This document shows positions 47,576 through 59,106 of a stretch of DNA of 64,000 nt, in pieces (position 1 is the first letter of the stretch; every line of letters starts with the position of its first letter). Origin of the DNA: Lepeophtheirus salmonis (taxonomy: Eukaryota; Arthropoda; Copepoda; Siphonostomatoida; Caligidae); contig NC_052142.2 of NCBI RefSeq assembly GCF_016086655.4, positions 3,786,422 to 3,850,421 on the forward strand, given 5' to 3'. A program made the position numbers and the translations under genes. The notes below the pieces were generated by a model, which was not told the origin of the DNA, did no database searches, and saw nothing but the letters and a program-made list of their open reading frames with translations.

Positions 47576-49550
47576 TATAGTTGATAATATTGTAGAGAAA
47601 AACGCGTGCGAGGAGGAGGGGGAAAAAATACATATGGTATCATTGTTTAAAATACTGATGTGATTATCATCTGCCTGCTTTATTATGATTTTTTCAAAAA
47701 TCATAGTAGGTATTCATTAAACATTTTGCTAATAAACGAATGTATTTATTAGCAAAATGTTTAATGAAGATATACTACGTATAATTGACTTCGACGTTTT
47801 TTATCCGTTACAGTAGATTTGAAAACGTCACACTCCATGAAATTGTAATTCATTATGAACCTTATTCTCAGAATAATAGCTAATGAAACGACAAAGTAGA
47901 GTATTTGAAATATATTTGAAGCTCAAAGTTTAAAAAAGAAGGCTTTAATTAAATATAATCTACATACTAAAAAATAAACCATTAAACATTTAAGTTAAAT
48001 ATACAAAATTAAACAATTAAAATCATATAACTATTAATAATAAAAAATTATAAATACAGAATATTGAAATAATAGATTGATCCAGAAATGTTTTTCTTGT
48101 TTTAACATCGGAATTCAGTTAAATATGTCATAACTTTAGGTTGCAATACACAAGCGAGACGTGGAGTTTAATCAAAAAGATAATCACCCCTCTTCTTCAT
48201 GTGGAAGTTGCTATATACAATTGTGCACAGGATAGATATATCTCTACCGATGAGATCTAACTAATTATTAATAATAAAGTAAATGTCAAAATCATAAAAT
48301 TAGACAATAAATATATTAATAAAAAAATGTTAGAAATAAATTAATCGTAAAGATTTAGAGCAAAAGCTAATTATGTAGTAATGTCCGGCGATATTACTCC
48401 CTATTAAGAGCATCAAAAAAGATTTTCCCCCGTTATTTAAGTATGCTTATATAACAACATACTGTTATCATGAAGGATATACACAATTGTTAATTATAAT
48501 GCAACACCCAATGTAACTACCCTCGTTGTTGTGACCATTTAAACAGTTGTTTTTGCCTTTTATGAGTTTTCTGAACACCACTTCTTGGAGCCCATCAACC
48601 ATAGCTAAGCCTTTAGTGATAAAAAAGTAATATTTATTGACTATGTAATATTGGAAAACCTAATTATCATACCCAAGTCTTAAAGCGAAGTAAGTAGTCT
48701 CAGACAAACTAGTTGCAAACCATCCAAAGCTACTACCCCCGTTGTTGTGACCATTTAAGCAGTTGTTTTTGCCCTTTACTGAGTTGTGTTTCATAATTCT
48801 TGATATGTTTAGCTAAAATAGAATCATATTTTATGGTTAGATTAAAAAAAAATTGAATACTTACTGTGAGATAGTACAAAATTCAGAGTTCCATTTCGAT
48901 ATTCGTAAATACTTTTTACTGATAACTTGATCGTCATTTGGTGTGGATGACTCAAAACATTTTATATGTATTTCTATAAATGACATCAGTAACAACATCC
49001 TCCATTAATTTAATGATGGTTCCTCGGGAAGGGATATGTTTACCCTTGTATTTCTCCATAAATTTTTTGAACGTAGATGATTAGCAATGGATAAGGTTAT
49101 ATTACATACAATAAGCATCCTTGTGAAATCAGAGTTAAAGTCTGACTTGATGTATTCATCGTTAAATTGATTTTATAGATGAATATCCATACTCTAGTTA
49201 TGAGATGAGGATAATGAGTGGCGTGTAATTCTAGACAGGGGACTAAAGGCACATTTATATCGACAAATCCGACAAACCATCTGTTTCTCATCCGGTAAGT
49301 ATTTTCCAAATTCCTAGGCCTCCATTTTCAGAAATCCAGACAAAAGGCGACGTTATTTTAGGCATTTTATTCAGTTCTCTATCGAATATCTCCATCTAAT
49401 ATTATTATATTAATATTGAATAATAAAGGCGGGAATGATAACGTTCATGATTGATAGAAGAGGATGTATATTATTTAATCAATGATGCCATAAGTAATTC
49501 TTCTTTTCTCCTCGCACGCTTTTCTATTCTTACCAAATTTATCACCCTTA
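47576..49550 (-). mobile_element. hAT family 2, copy C2 (1,975 bp), tandem partner of C1
   Basis: Same ends, same deletion junction and nearly the same sequence as C1. It differs by scattered substitutions and a local inverted insertion at 47694-47744. The flanking octamers at 47568 and 49551 are identical. Confidence 0.9.
47684..47766. repeat. Foldback (snap-back) insertion unique to hAT copy C2
   Basis: TATGATTTTT is followed at once by its inverse AAAAATCATA. Then CATTAAACATTTTGCTAATA (47715-47734) is the inverse of the family sequence TATTAGCAAAATGTTTAATG at 47747-47766. Copy C1 lacks the inverted arm. This is the pattern left by a template switch onto the complementary strand. Confidence 0.85.
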
Positions 49551-49558
49551 CTCATACC
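49551..49558. repeat. Target-site duplication CTCATACC, third of three
   Basis: It directly follows the right end of C2 and is in turn followed by the resumed LINE reading frame (TTCTATCCAAAGG). Confidence 0.9.
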
Positions 49559-50565
49559 TTCTATCCAAAGGACAAACATTCTTGGAAAATATCTTCGCGT
49601 ATTGATTTTTTCTTGATTAAGGGCCTTATAAAGGAATTAATTTTTTTCTTACAAAGTCATTGACACACAGTTATCAGATCATAGAGCCCTTAGCTTACAA
49701 ATATATCCAAAACTAAGAGAAATGTGAAACAAAAAACAATGGAAACTCCACTCCACATTGTTAAATGACCCCGAGACAAATGACGAAGTTATTTATATTA
49801 TCCAGAGGACATATATCTCCTTTGATCCACACACGAACATATTTACTCTATTTCAAAGCATGTTCTTAAAAATGAAAAACCTATTAAGAAGAAAAGGAGC
49901 TATGAAAGCTGGAAAAACTCGGCAAGATATTGCTAGACTGGAAGAAATACCAAGAGTAAATTAAGCTCGATGGAAAAAAAATCTATAGCAAACCAACTTT
50001 TTAGAGAAACAGATCTTTAAAACCAAACTCAAAATGGAATCTATTGTAGATTTTTCTAATTCACGGCTACGATGTCTTGAGGAGAATAAAAGAAAGAACA
50101 AAAGGAAAAATCTATCTCGTTTTACATTGACTGGTGAAATATCTGACGATCCAGAATACATATGCCAATAAATTAAAAAATATTTGACTCAAATTAAGGA
50201 AGGCATTAATTGCACTAACACCACTACGTGTGCATGGTGCAGTAATGATGGGATGGTTTATTGTGAGGAATGGAGATGTGCACTGGAAAATTGCTTTCAG
50301 TTTCTAAGTATGATTTTGATTCTTTAGAGTAGTATCTTACGAAAAAAGAAGTCCAGGATGCTTTAAATACAAATGCAAAATTTAATAGATCACCCGGGCC
50401 ATCTGGTTTTACTTTTGAGTTTAAAAAAAAGTGTGCTAATTTTTTGACACCCCTTTTATTCTAATTTTATCTGTTAGCAACTTTCCTGATTTTGCCTCGG
50501 TCGTACGCATTATTCCCATTCCTGAGCAAGAGAGGGATCCAAGATTTTTTTTAAAATTACGACTT

Positions 50566-51260
50566 TTGACTATGGAAAACTGCCTTTACAAAATCTTTTC
50601 CTACATTTTAGGCAACCAGTTGAGCCAAGTTTTGAAGAAGACATTACATCCGGCCCAATATGGTTTAATTAAAAACAAATTAATGGATAGTATACCTTTT
50701 ACGTTACGGAACTTTTTAGAATCATCTGACAATATTTCTTTAATGACTGTTGATTTTTCTAAAGCCTTTGATACACTCTCTCGCAAATTCATACTTGAAA
50801 TGTTATTAGAAAAATGATTTGGTTATTTTATCGTCAGGATGGCTGGAGCTCTACTAGCCAAATCACAAACAATTATTTGTTATGGAAACAAATCCGCTTT
50901 ATCTGATAACAGAAGAGGTGTGCAACAAGGGGACCCTTCTTTGCTCTACTTTTTATTATATTCATCGACCTTTTAAGTCAGAAAATTCACATGGATGGTG
51001 ACATAATTGATTTTTCTACCCTTTCGTCCCATCCACAATGTTTTTGTTATGCAGATGACTTAACCATAATTTTTTGGGGGCTCCACTACAAACAATAAAG
51101 TCTTTTATGAGAACTTTACGTCTGCTAGATGTTTCTTTCCATAGATTCTGGACTAAAAATAAACCTGAGAAAGCTAAAATACTCAGCCAATATCATGGAA
51201 TAATTGAAAAACATTGACAACCTTTAACACTATAGATACCATGAAGTGATTAGGATCTTG
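50566..51260 (+). pseudogene. LINE reverse transcriptase domain of the fourth copy
   Basis: The palm is well preserved. SLMTVDFSKAFDTLSRKFIL holds the first catalytic Asp. A stop at about 50815 is followed by NRRGVQQGDPS near 50915 and CYADDLTII near 51040 with both remaining catalytic Asp residues. The last two lie in frames shifted relative to the first. LINE RT copies RNA from a nicked chromosomal 3' end. The clade (L1/Tx1-like or similar) is not decided here. Confidence 0.8.
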
Positions 51261-52400
51261 GATTGGAACTAAGCGTGTTAAATTTTTTTTATAAGAAATC
51301 ACCAGAAAGATTGGGCGGGCTTGTGGTACCTTCAGGCTTCAAACTTAACACTTGGTACAAAGTTCGGACTGGAACACATATATAATTTAAGAAGGGATTC
51401 ACCTTTTACGAGTAAATTCCTATGATGAAGAAATTGCCGCAGAGATTCTTATGGTGGAGATTACGTTTTTTAAATTAAATAAGCAAAAAATATATCGATG
51501 AAAATAATTCATAATCCCCAATAATATTGCAGCCTTACCGTCATATGTTTTAATATTTTATGGAAATTGCATAACTCCTACTAGATAGGAAAACTTTGGA
51601 TGGAGGAACATTTATGGAGTGCTCATCTTTCAATGTTTTTAGATAATAAGTATAAGAGTGACCCTTACAAGGGTCTTACAAGGATTCTGGGAAAGTTGAC
51701 AACATATTCGGAAAGGATGAAAAAACTTTCGAAGGGGGTCGTTAATGTCTTCTGCTCTTTTGAGAATTCCCTTATGTGGGAAATTCCTACCGGAGGTTCT
51801 CTCAGTGATATGAAGATCTAGAAAAGTAGAGCCGATTATGCAGGCGAAAAAGCCAATTTAGGTGAGTTGATAAATCAAATGGCCTTCGAACAGTGCAAGT
51901 TAGCTTATCGGAGTAATGTACCAGTTCCAAGACCTGCATTGCCGATATGTTTTCGATTGTTTTTTCTTAGTACGTCAGATCTTAGAAAATTCAGTCAAAC
52001 TCCGAGATGGGAGCCTTTTCTTAAATATCTGGAGAGAAGGTCAATAAATTAACCTCTAAAGAAAAGTATAAGCGTTATAAAAAATTATTTGCTATCATCA
52101 TCAGAAAATTGGTTTAAATATAGAATACTATCATGTACCCTAAAAGTAACAGCAAAGTTTTTTTCTGGAAATAGAAAAATATGTAGCTTTTGTCGGAGCA
52201 AGGACGAGACAAACAATCATTATCTATTTGAATGCGAGACGTTCCATCCAATTTATAACGCCATCAGCAAACTTTTAGAGGAACATTTGGATATTTATGA
52301 TTTTTTATCCTTTTATTCCGTAAATAAGAAACGATTATTAGTGGTACTATTATAAAGGCTCAACATATCTTGTATGCGAAACGTGCTTCCTCGAACTATG

Positions 52401-53708
52401 AAATCTCCAGTTTGTTTTATCCAGTGTGAAACTTAACTATCTTGTTGTTATAGAAGGGATAGTCCTTTTATAAATAATCTTTACAGTTAAGTGTTCTTTT
52501 TTCAAGTTTTAGTCTTTATCTTTGCGTGACATGTTAATTTTTGTTTTTTATTCTATATTTTTGATAAAATTATAGTGGCTTTTTGTTTTAGTAGACGTGT
52601 GTATGTTTATGTATTAGTATAATTAGTTTTAATAATTATTGATTTTTTATTGTCCTACTATTAAATTGAATTATAGATAACCCTTGTTGGCCAAGAGAAA
52701 AAAATCAATCAAGATCAAGCAATAAATAATTCATTTTTCAATATACTGAAATGTATTTATCAATTTATATTCACTTTTATTTTCATCTAAATATTTCTTT
52801 CATGTCAAAATATGGCACTAAATCTTGGTTATACATTAAAAAATTTATTTTAAAAAAAAGTCCTTAAAGGCCAAACTGATATCCTTAAAAATTTTTAATG
52901 GTCATATTCGTTTTCTACGGCTCAAAAACCAAAAATAAACATGGATTCAGTCTGAAGTGAGAAATTCTGTCGTATGATGTAATAAATGAATTATTTTAGA
53001 AGATAATAATTATTTCAGAGTATTATAACAGACATTTCAATACATTTTTGTGGTTTGAAATTGATGATTTGAGGATATAGTGAAGTTATTTATGTGTACT
53101 GACCATTTTGTAAGCTAATTAATCGTCTCCATATATTGTTATGAAGTTCGATACTAGCATAACTGTGGGTCTCTTGATTATAATTAATTAGACTCAACAT
53201 GCACAAGATAGTAGGAAGACACGGAGGTATGGTATGGAGTAGTCTCCTAATCTTGAAAATAACTCGGTAAATATGGAATCGACTTCAGTATATGATATTT
53301 TATTCAAGTGGAGGAGTGTTCTGTTAAAAGTGTTTTGATCATCTAAGGATTTGTGTGTATTAATTCAATAAGAACATAATTATACTCTTCCCTCTTGTTG
53401 TATTTTAACAGAAACTTTTGTGTTTATGTGATACCATTATGCGTATTTTTCAGGAATTAACAAAAATGTAACTGCAATTATCAAGCAAACAACTAAAATA
53501 AAAATGTTTATATATATATATATATTCATCATATAATTTAATGATAAAAATTAAATATTTCATATATATCAGACACCAACTATTTATTCAAACAATTTTG
53601 CTATTCGTTTTTTAGAAGGTGGATCACTGTTTGATCTGTATTTCTTGAGGGAACTCAACTTGCTAACTTGAATTACTTTTATTTTTTTGCAACAAAGAAT
53701 AAGGCAAG
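52401..53708. other. AT-rich non-coding stretch
   Basis: It probably begins with the LINE 3' tail. An (AT)n run lies at 53509-53526. Near 53590-53700 a minus-strand frame (CKKIKVIQVSKLSSLKKYRS, then KKRIAKLFE and a stop) abuts hAT copy D. I do not recognise it. Confidence 0.45.
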
Positions 53709-53789
53709 TATAGTTGATAATATTGTAGAGAAAACACGTGCAAGGAGAAGGGGGGGGGGAGAAATACATATGGTATCATTGTTTAAAAT

Positions 53790-54404
53790 ACTGATGTGAT
53801 TCTCATCTCCCTGCTTTATTATGATTTTTGAGGGTATAACGAAAGTATTTATTAGCGAAATGTTTAATGAAGATATACTACGTATAATAGACTTAGACGT
53901 TTTTTATCCGTTAAAGTAGATTTGAAAACGTCACACTCGATGAAATTGTAATTTTTGTTAGGCTTTTTTGGTGGAATTTTTTTTATTGTAACACCAAATC
54001 TTACAAATATTTTTTTTAAAAGAAACAAATACTTTTCTTAAATTTTGGATTTAAATATTTTCTGAAGAGACTAAATTTGAACAAACAACAATTTTTCGTT
54101 CAAATTATTGGGAAATAGATATTTCTTTTCTGGAAAATTAGAAAAAAGGAAGTTATTGTGTTGTGATAACTATAAAAATTATGTTAAATTGGGGGGAGTG
54201 GCCCAATGATTCTGGTACAACTGATTCTCTTTTAGTCTTTTACTGATGTGATTCTCATTTCCCTGCTTTATTATGATTTTTGAGGGTATAACGAAAGTAT
54301 TTATTAGCAAAATGTTTAATGAAGATATACTACGTATAATTGACTTAGACGTTTTTTATTCGCTACAGTAGATTTGAAAACGTCACACTCCATAAAATTG
54401 TAAT
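53790..54404. repeat. Direct duplication inside hAT copy D
   Basis: 53790-53951 is repeated at 54242-54404 with few differences (both start ACTGATGTGATTCTCAT and end GAAATTGTAATT or AAAATTGTAATT). About 290 bp of sequence absent from the other copies lies between. The first repeat is attached to the terminal repeat. The second leads into the element body. Confidence 0.85.
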
Positions 54405-55585
54405 TCATTATTAACTTTTTTCTCAGAATAATAGCTAATGAAACGACAAAGTAGAGTATTTCGAAATATATTTGAAGTTCAAAGTTTAAAAAAGAAGGCT
54501 TTAATTAAATATAATCTACATACTAAAAAATATACCATCATACATTTATGTTAAATATACAAAATTGAACAATTGGAATAATATACCTAATAACAATAAA
54601 TTACATATACAGAATATTGAAATAATAGATTGATCCAAATAATATTTTCTTGTTCTGACATCAGAATCCAGTTAAATATGTCATAACTTTAGGTTGCTAA
54701 ACACAATCCAGACGTGGAGTTTAATCAAAAAGATCATCACCCTTTTTTCCTCATGTGCACAGGATAGATATATATCTACCGATGAGATCTTAATAATTAT
54801 TAATAATAAAGTAAATGTCAAAATAATAAAATAATGTTAGATTTAAATCCATATCTTCTTCCAATCTTAGTACAAACATCTTTTAGAATCCCACTTTCAT
54901 TTATTACATGTTTATCTAAAAAAAGAAAAGATAATCAATGCAGTCAAATTTTAAACCTGAATTAAAAAATTTTAGATATAAAAATAAGTCTCCTTTATAA
55001 CTGATAAGACAATTTAGGGAACCATTCTTGACTTAATGTAGTTTTCTAACATGACATCGTAAAGATTTAGAGCAAAAGCTAATTATGTAATTATATAATT
55101 ACTCCTTATTAAGAGCATCAAAAAAAAGATTTCCCTCCCGGTTATTTATGCTTGTATAACAACATACTATTATAATGAAGGATACTCACAATTGCTAATT
55201 ATAATGCTACACCCAATGCAACTACCCCTGTTGTTGTGACCATTTTAGCAGTATTTTTTTGCCTTTTATGAGTTTTCTGAACACCATTTCTTGGAGCTTA
55301 TGAACCATAGCTAATCCTTAAGTGACAAAAAAGTAATATTTATTGACTATCTAATATTGGAAAACCTAATGATCATACCCAAGTCTTGAAGTGAAGAAAC
55401 TAGTGTCAGACAAACTAGTTGCGAACCATCCAAAGCTACTACCCCCACCGTTGTGACCATTTAAGCAGTTGTTTTTGCCTTTTATGAGTTGTGTATCACA
55501 ATTATTTATATTTTTAGCTAAAATAGAATCGTATTTTATGATTAGATTTAAAAAAATGAATACTTTCTGTTAGATGGTACAAAAT

Positions 55586-56990
55586 TCAGAGTTCCATTTC
55601 GAAATCAGTAAATATTTTTTTACTTTTTACTGATAACTTTGATCGTAATTTGGTGTGGATGACTCTAAACATGCTGAAAATTCTCTCAACTTCACAATTT
55701 ACAATGGGGATATTTCTATAAATTGAATCTTCAACAGAGGCTAGGTCTCGCAATTCATTGTAAGCTGGATTTTCTGTTAGGAAATTGGTCAATTTAGATC
55801 GGAATGTCTCTTGCTTAATATAATTTCGTAGCAGTTCATCGATGGTAATGCTGACAAGTAAGAGTAATCGTCCTTTTAAAGCTTTGATGGACCCAGAAAT
55901 ACCCAGAAATTTGATTGAGATTATTATGAATAGTGGTCAACTCTTCAAATACATATTCATCAGTAATAATCTCCATTGCTTTAATTATAGAAGGCATTTT
56001 TTCATGGAGGCTACTTAAATATTCCCTGATTACTATGAAGTACTTGAAATAGTAAGTTGCTGCTTTTAACCAAGTTCCCTAACGTGTAATGACTGGGGCT
56101 AGGGGTAAGGGATTTTGGTAAGAAGCAGCGAATATACGTTTTCTTAGTCCAGCGTTCAAAAATATTTTTTTGATTTCGGATATTAATTCATTTGTTCTAG
56201 GGAACTCTTTACGAGAAAGTTTAGCAACGTTATGGATCCCATGAGACACGCAGATTATATGTTTGAAATGAAAGTAGTATCTATTTAGGTCTTCTCCAGC
56301 TGTTTTACAATAAGATGCTCTATCCGTAATAAACACCTTGAGCGAGTAGCATTAAAGTCGGTTCCAAGAGTAACTTGAATACTCTCGACAACAAAATTTA
56401 TTATGTTCTTGGCATTAGCACATTTAATGTCTATGACGTTGATGAGATATGGACGACCCAAGAAATAGCCGTCCAAAGGACCAATCAATAAAGCAGTGAT
56501 TGATCGCTCCTGATTATCTTTTTTCTCATCGACAGCAACAAAAATATCCTTCTCTTCAACTTTTTCTTTGATTTTGGAGATGACATTGTTACCAACATCC
56601 TCCATTAATTTAATGATGGTTCCTCGGGAAGGGACGGGTTTACCCGTGTATTTCTCCATAAAGTTTTTGAACGTCAGATGAGTAGCAATGGCTAAGGGTA
56701 TATTATATGCAATAAACATCTTTGTGAGATCAAAGTTAAAGTCTGACTAGATGTATTCATCATTAACTTGATTTTTTAGATGAATATCCATCCTCTTGAT
56801 AAGAGGACAATGAGTGGCGTTTAATTCTAGACGGGGGACTAAAAGCACATATATATGGACAAATCCGACAAGCCACCTGTTTCTCGGCCGGTAAGTATTT
56901 CCAAATTCCTGGGCCTCCATTTTCAGAAATCCAGACAGAAGGCGACGTTATTTTAGGCATTTTATTCAGTTCTCTATCGACTATTAACAT
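55586..56990 (-). pseudogene. hAT family 2 transposase pseudogene (copy D)
   Basis: Reading on the minus strand, the start is at 56990 (MLIVDRELNKMPKITSPSVW) with a BED-like finger (CRICPYICAF…RIKRHS). Then 56719-56285 holds KNFMEKYTGKPVPSRGTIIK and the catalytic-type FVAVDEKKDNQERSITALLI. 56336-56079 has DRASYCKTAGEDLNRYYFHF, then CVSHGIHNVAKL, and ends PVITR before a stop where W is expected. A poorly conserved linker leads to 55792-55586, the C-terminal dimerisation block (IPIVNCEVERIFSMFRVIHT). At least three frame breaks or stops disable it. Confidence 0.85.
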
Positions 56991-57138
56991 ATAATATTAT
57001 ATTAATATTGTATAATATAGGCGGCAATTATAACGTTCTTTATAGAAGAAGATGTATACTATTTAAACAATGGTGCCATGTGTATTTATTCCTTCCTCCT
57101 TGCACACTTTTCTATTCTTACCAAAATTATCACCCTTA

Positions 57139-58089
57139 GCAATAAGATAATAATAATGTTCTTAACTTGTTTAAAATCAGAAAAATTTAAGAAATCATCA
57201 TTTTCCCACAAAGAGAGACATAACAACAGTATTGACGTTTCCTTCTTAATGATTTCATATATATTATTTGTTTCGGTCACCTTGTCTTGCATCAATTTGA
57301 TTTATTTGGCTTCCATAATATTAAGTCTTATGGGAGATTATTAAATTTGCTAAGAACTGAGCTGTAGTTTAACTTCCTTAAGATTATCACTGTATTCCTG
57401 GCTGTTTAAATGGTCCTCTGGCAATGTGATCATAACTTAATGCAGAATGAAAGGACGGCTTGAATTCCTTTCGTCAGGGAGTTTTTATCCATTTATCTCG
57501 AATTTCTATCCAATACGAAGAAATAGAGAATATGATATTCGTTGATCGTAAATTGGTAATCTCAACAGTGGAAAGTATATTGAAATCTGAGCAAGTATTA
57601 AAAAGTTGAACAATCAACTTCTTCCATTTAGCTGACGTTGAAAATAACTCACTCCATCCTCAAGCAGCATTTAATTGCTGCCGACTGAAGATTTTAATCT
57701 GCTGCGGCCTTAGAATGCCAAACAATAAAATTACTTGTCGCCTTGATTGATTTATTTCTCTATGGGCGCATCCATAGATAAATAAATATATAGAGGCTAC
57801 AAATTGGAAAATATCCTGAAATACATTTCAACTGTTCACAAAAAGGTGTCTAGAAGAATTTCAGTTGTTGATTCTTAAAATACTTTGCTAGAATTTACTA
57901 TGTATTTATTACAATATGTTTAATATTTGAGTTTTTTTATGTTTGCTTATAATTTATTGATCCTTGTATTTTTCTCATTGATTTATTACTGATATGATGG
58001 ATCTTAATATGAAGTGAATTAAGTCGTGATCATCATTGTTGTTGCTACGTGTCATAGCGATGGATAGTACCTTTTCCCCATGATTGAAT
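57139..58089. other. Non-coding stretch with hairpin repeat
   Basis: A minus-strand frame at 57295-57139 (MQDKVTETNNIYEIIKK, then SLWENDDFLNFSDFKQVKN) abuts hAT copy D and is unidentified. The remainder is non-coding apart from the hairpin at 57735-57802. Confidence 0.45.
57735..57802. repeat. ~31-bp stem hairpin (foldback repeat)
   Basis: The left arm TTGTCGCCTTGATTGATTTA…CTATGGG (57735-57766) pairs with CCATAGATAAATAAATATAT…GGCTACAA (57772-57802) around a 5-base loop, with a few mismatches. The left arm plus upstream GAATGCCAAAC also occurs once, without its partner arm, at 58585-58643. Confidence 0.8.
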
Positions 58090-58225
58090 GTATATAAACA
58101 GAAGAATGAAGAATCAATCATTTTTTGAATTATGAAGTATCATCATCAGTTCCTAATTCTGCAATATGATGAGTTGGAGTGGAGCGCCTCAGACAGACTC
58201 TACTGGATTCTTTGGTTATGGCTAA
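58090..58225 (+). promoter_or_regulatory. Candidate TATA promoter with short ORF
   Basis: TATATAAA at 58090-58097 is followed about 70 bp later by tandem ATGs (58166, 58169) opening a 19-codon frame (MMSWSGAPQTDSTGFFGYG) that ends TAA at 58223. The local base composition is less AT-rich than its surroundings. It could be a first exon or a chance frame. The RING exon lies 0.9 kb downstream on the same strand. Confidence 0.3.
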
Positions 58226-58584
58226 AATCAAGTACAGAGAAACTTGGAAAATATGGGATAACAGAGCACCATTCATATTTAATTAGTCAGACGCAAGGAC
58301 ACAAATAAAGAGAAGAGTTGCAAAAGAGTTCGAAAACAGTCAAAATTAAAGAGTTAATCATCCCCCATATGAAATAATTTTTTTTCTCTTCATTTTGGGA
58401 TATTGTTTTGGCCAACCATTTAATAAATTTCATTAACTCAGTTTATATCAAAATACAATAAGTAGGGTTAAGGTTGAATAGTAAAAATTTGTTTTTCTAT
58501 CCAAGAACAACACTACTCATTCCAGTTTTATAGCAGTTGAACTCTCTTTTACAGAGCTGTGTATTCAAAAAGACTTCTGCCACA

Positions 58585-58643
58585 CAATGCCAAACTAACA
58601 CCAATAATATCTTGTCGCCTCTATATATTTCTTTGTCTATGGG
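58585..58643. repeat. Single-arm copy of the 57.7-kb hairpin repeat
   Basis: AATGCCAAACTAACACCAAT, then TATCTTGTCGCCTCTATATA and TTTCTTTGTCTATGGG match 57713-57766. The inverted second arm is absent. Confidence 0.7.
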
Positions 58644-59106
58644 TGAAACTCTCAGAAGAAGTAAAAGTATCGCCTTCACTTCTTCTTATGAAGTACTCTT
58701 CATTTTTTTTGTATTCTCTTCCCCCTGTATTTTACTAAATAAAAATTAAAAGGTTACGTTAAACACAAAAAAATAGGTCAGGGGAAAATTGTACATAACA
58801 AAAAGAGGAAAGGCGCAAACTACTTTGCGACATCGGTGAACCAACCTTTACTCATGCGCAATTTTTCTTTTTTTCTCTTTCAGTTGGAAGACTAATTGTT
58901 ATATTTAATCAGAAAGAGAAATTTAGATTTTTAACAAATGTTAAACGTAATGTAAAAGCGTCCAATATGACAAAATCGTGCTGGTTAACGTAAAAACGTA
59001 TAAATTGGTTAGATCAAAGAGGTATGTTAACAGAAAATATCAATGTCCAGAAATTATTATACGTAAATACGTAAAAATGTATTTTAGGTTTTCCAATATT
59101 TAGCTC

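Larger units (their letters stand above)
44820..52400 (+). mobile_element. LINE, fourth and longest copy, split by a tandem hAT pair
   Basis: An ORF1-like Ser-rich piece (44875-45078) is followed by the endonuclease start (FNVNSV near 45105, then VILIDTRY, YSPNNDDPSFF and GGDFNIKL near 45480). The frame runs to DITHT at 45626. After the hAT pair it continues FYPKDKHSWKISSRIDFFLI at 49559. The RT at 50340-51260 includes FNRSPGPSGFTFEF, a YKIFSYILGNQLSQ block, VDFSKAFDTLSRKF, RRGVQQGDPS and CYADDLTII (catalytic YADD at about 51047). The C-terminal zinc knuckle CSFCRSKDETNNHYLFEC is near 52180. Several stops and shifts make it inactive, but all domains remain. Confidence 0.85.
53709..57138 (-). 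mobile_element. hAT family 2, copy D: longest copy (about 3.4 kb)
   Basis: The left end is TATAGTTGATAATATTGTAG and the right end is the inverse of TAAGGGTGATAATTTTGG, as in copies A and C. It carries most of a transposase on the minus strand and so looks closest to the autonomous parent. The left end contains a segmental duplication (see 53790-54404). The flanking octamers, AAGGCAAG left and GCAATAAG right, do not match, unlike the other copies. Rearrangement after insertion, or insertion-site decay, is likely. Confidence 0.85.
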
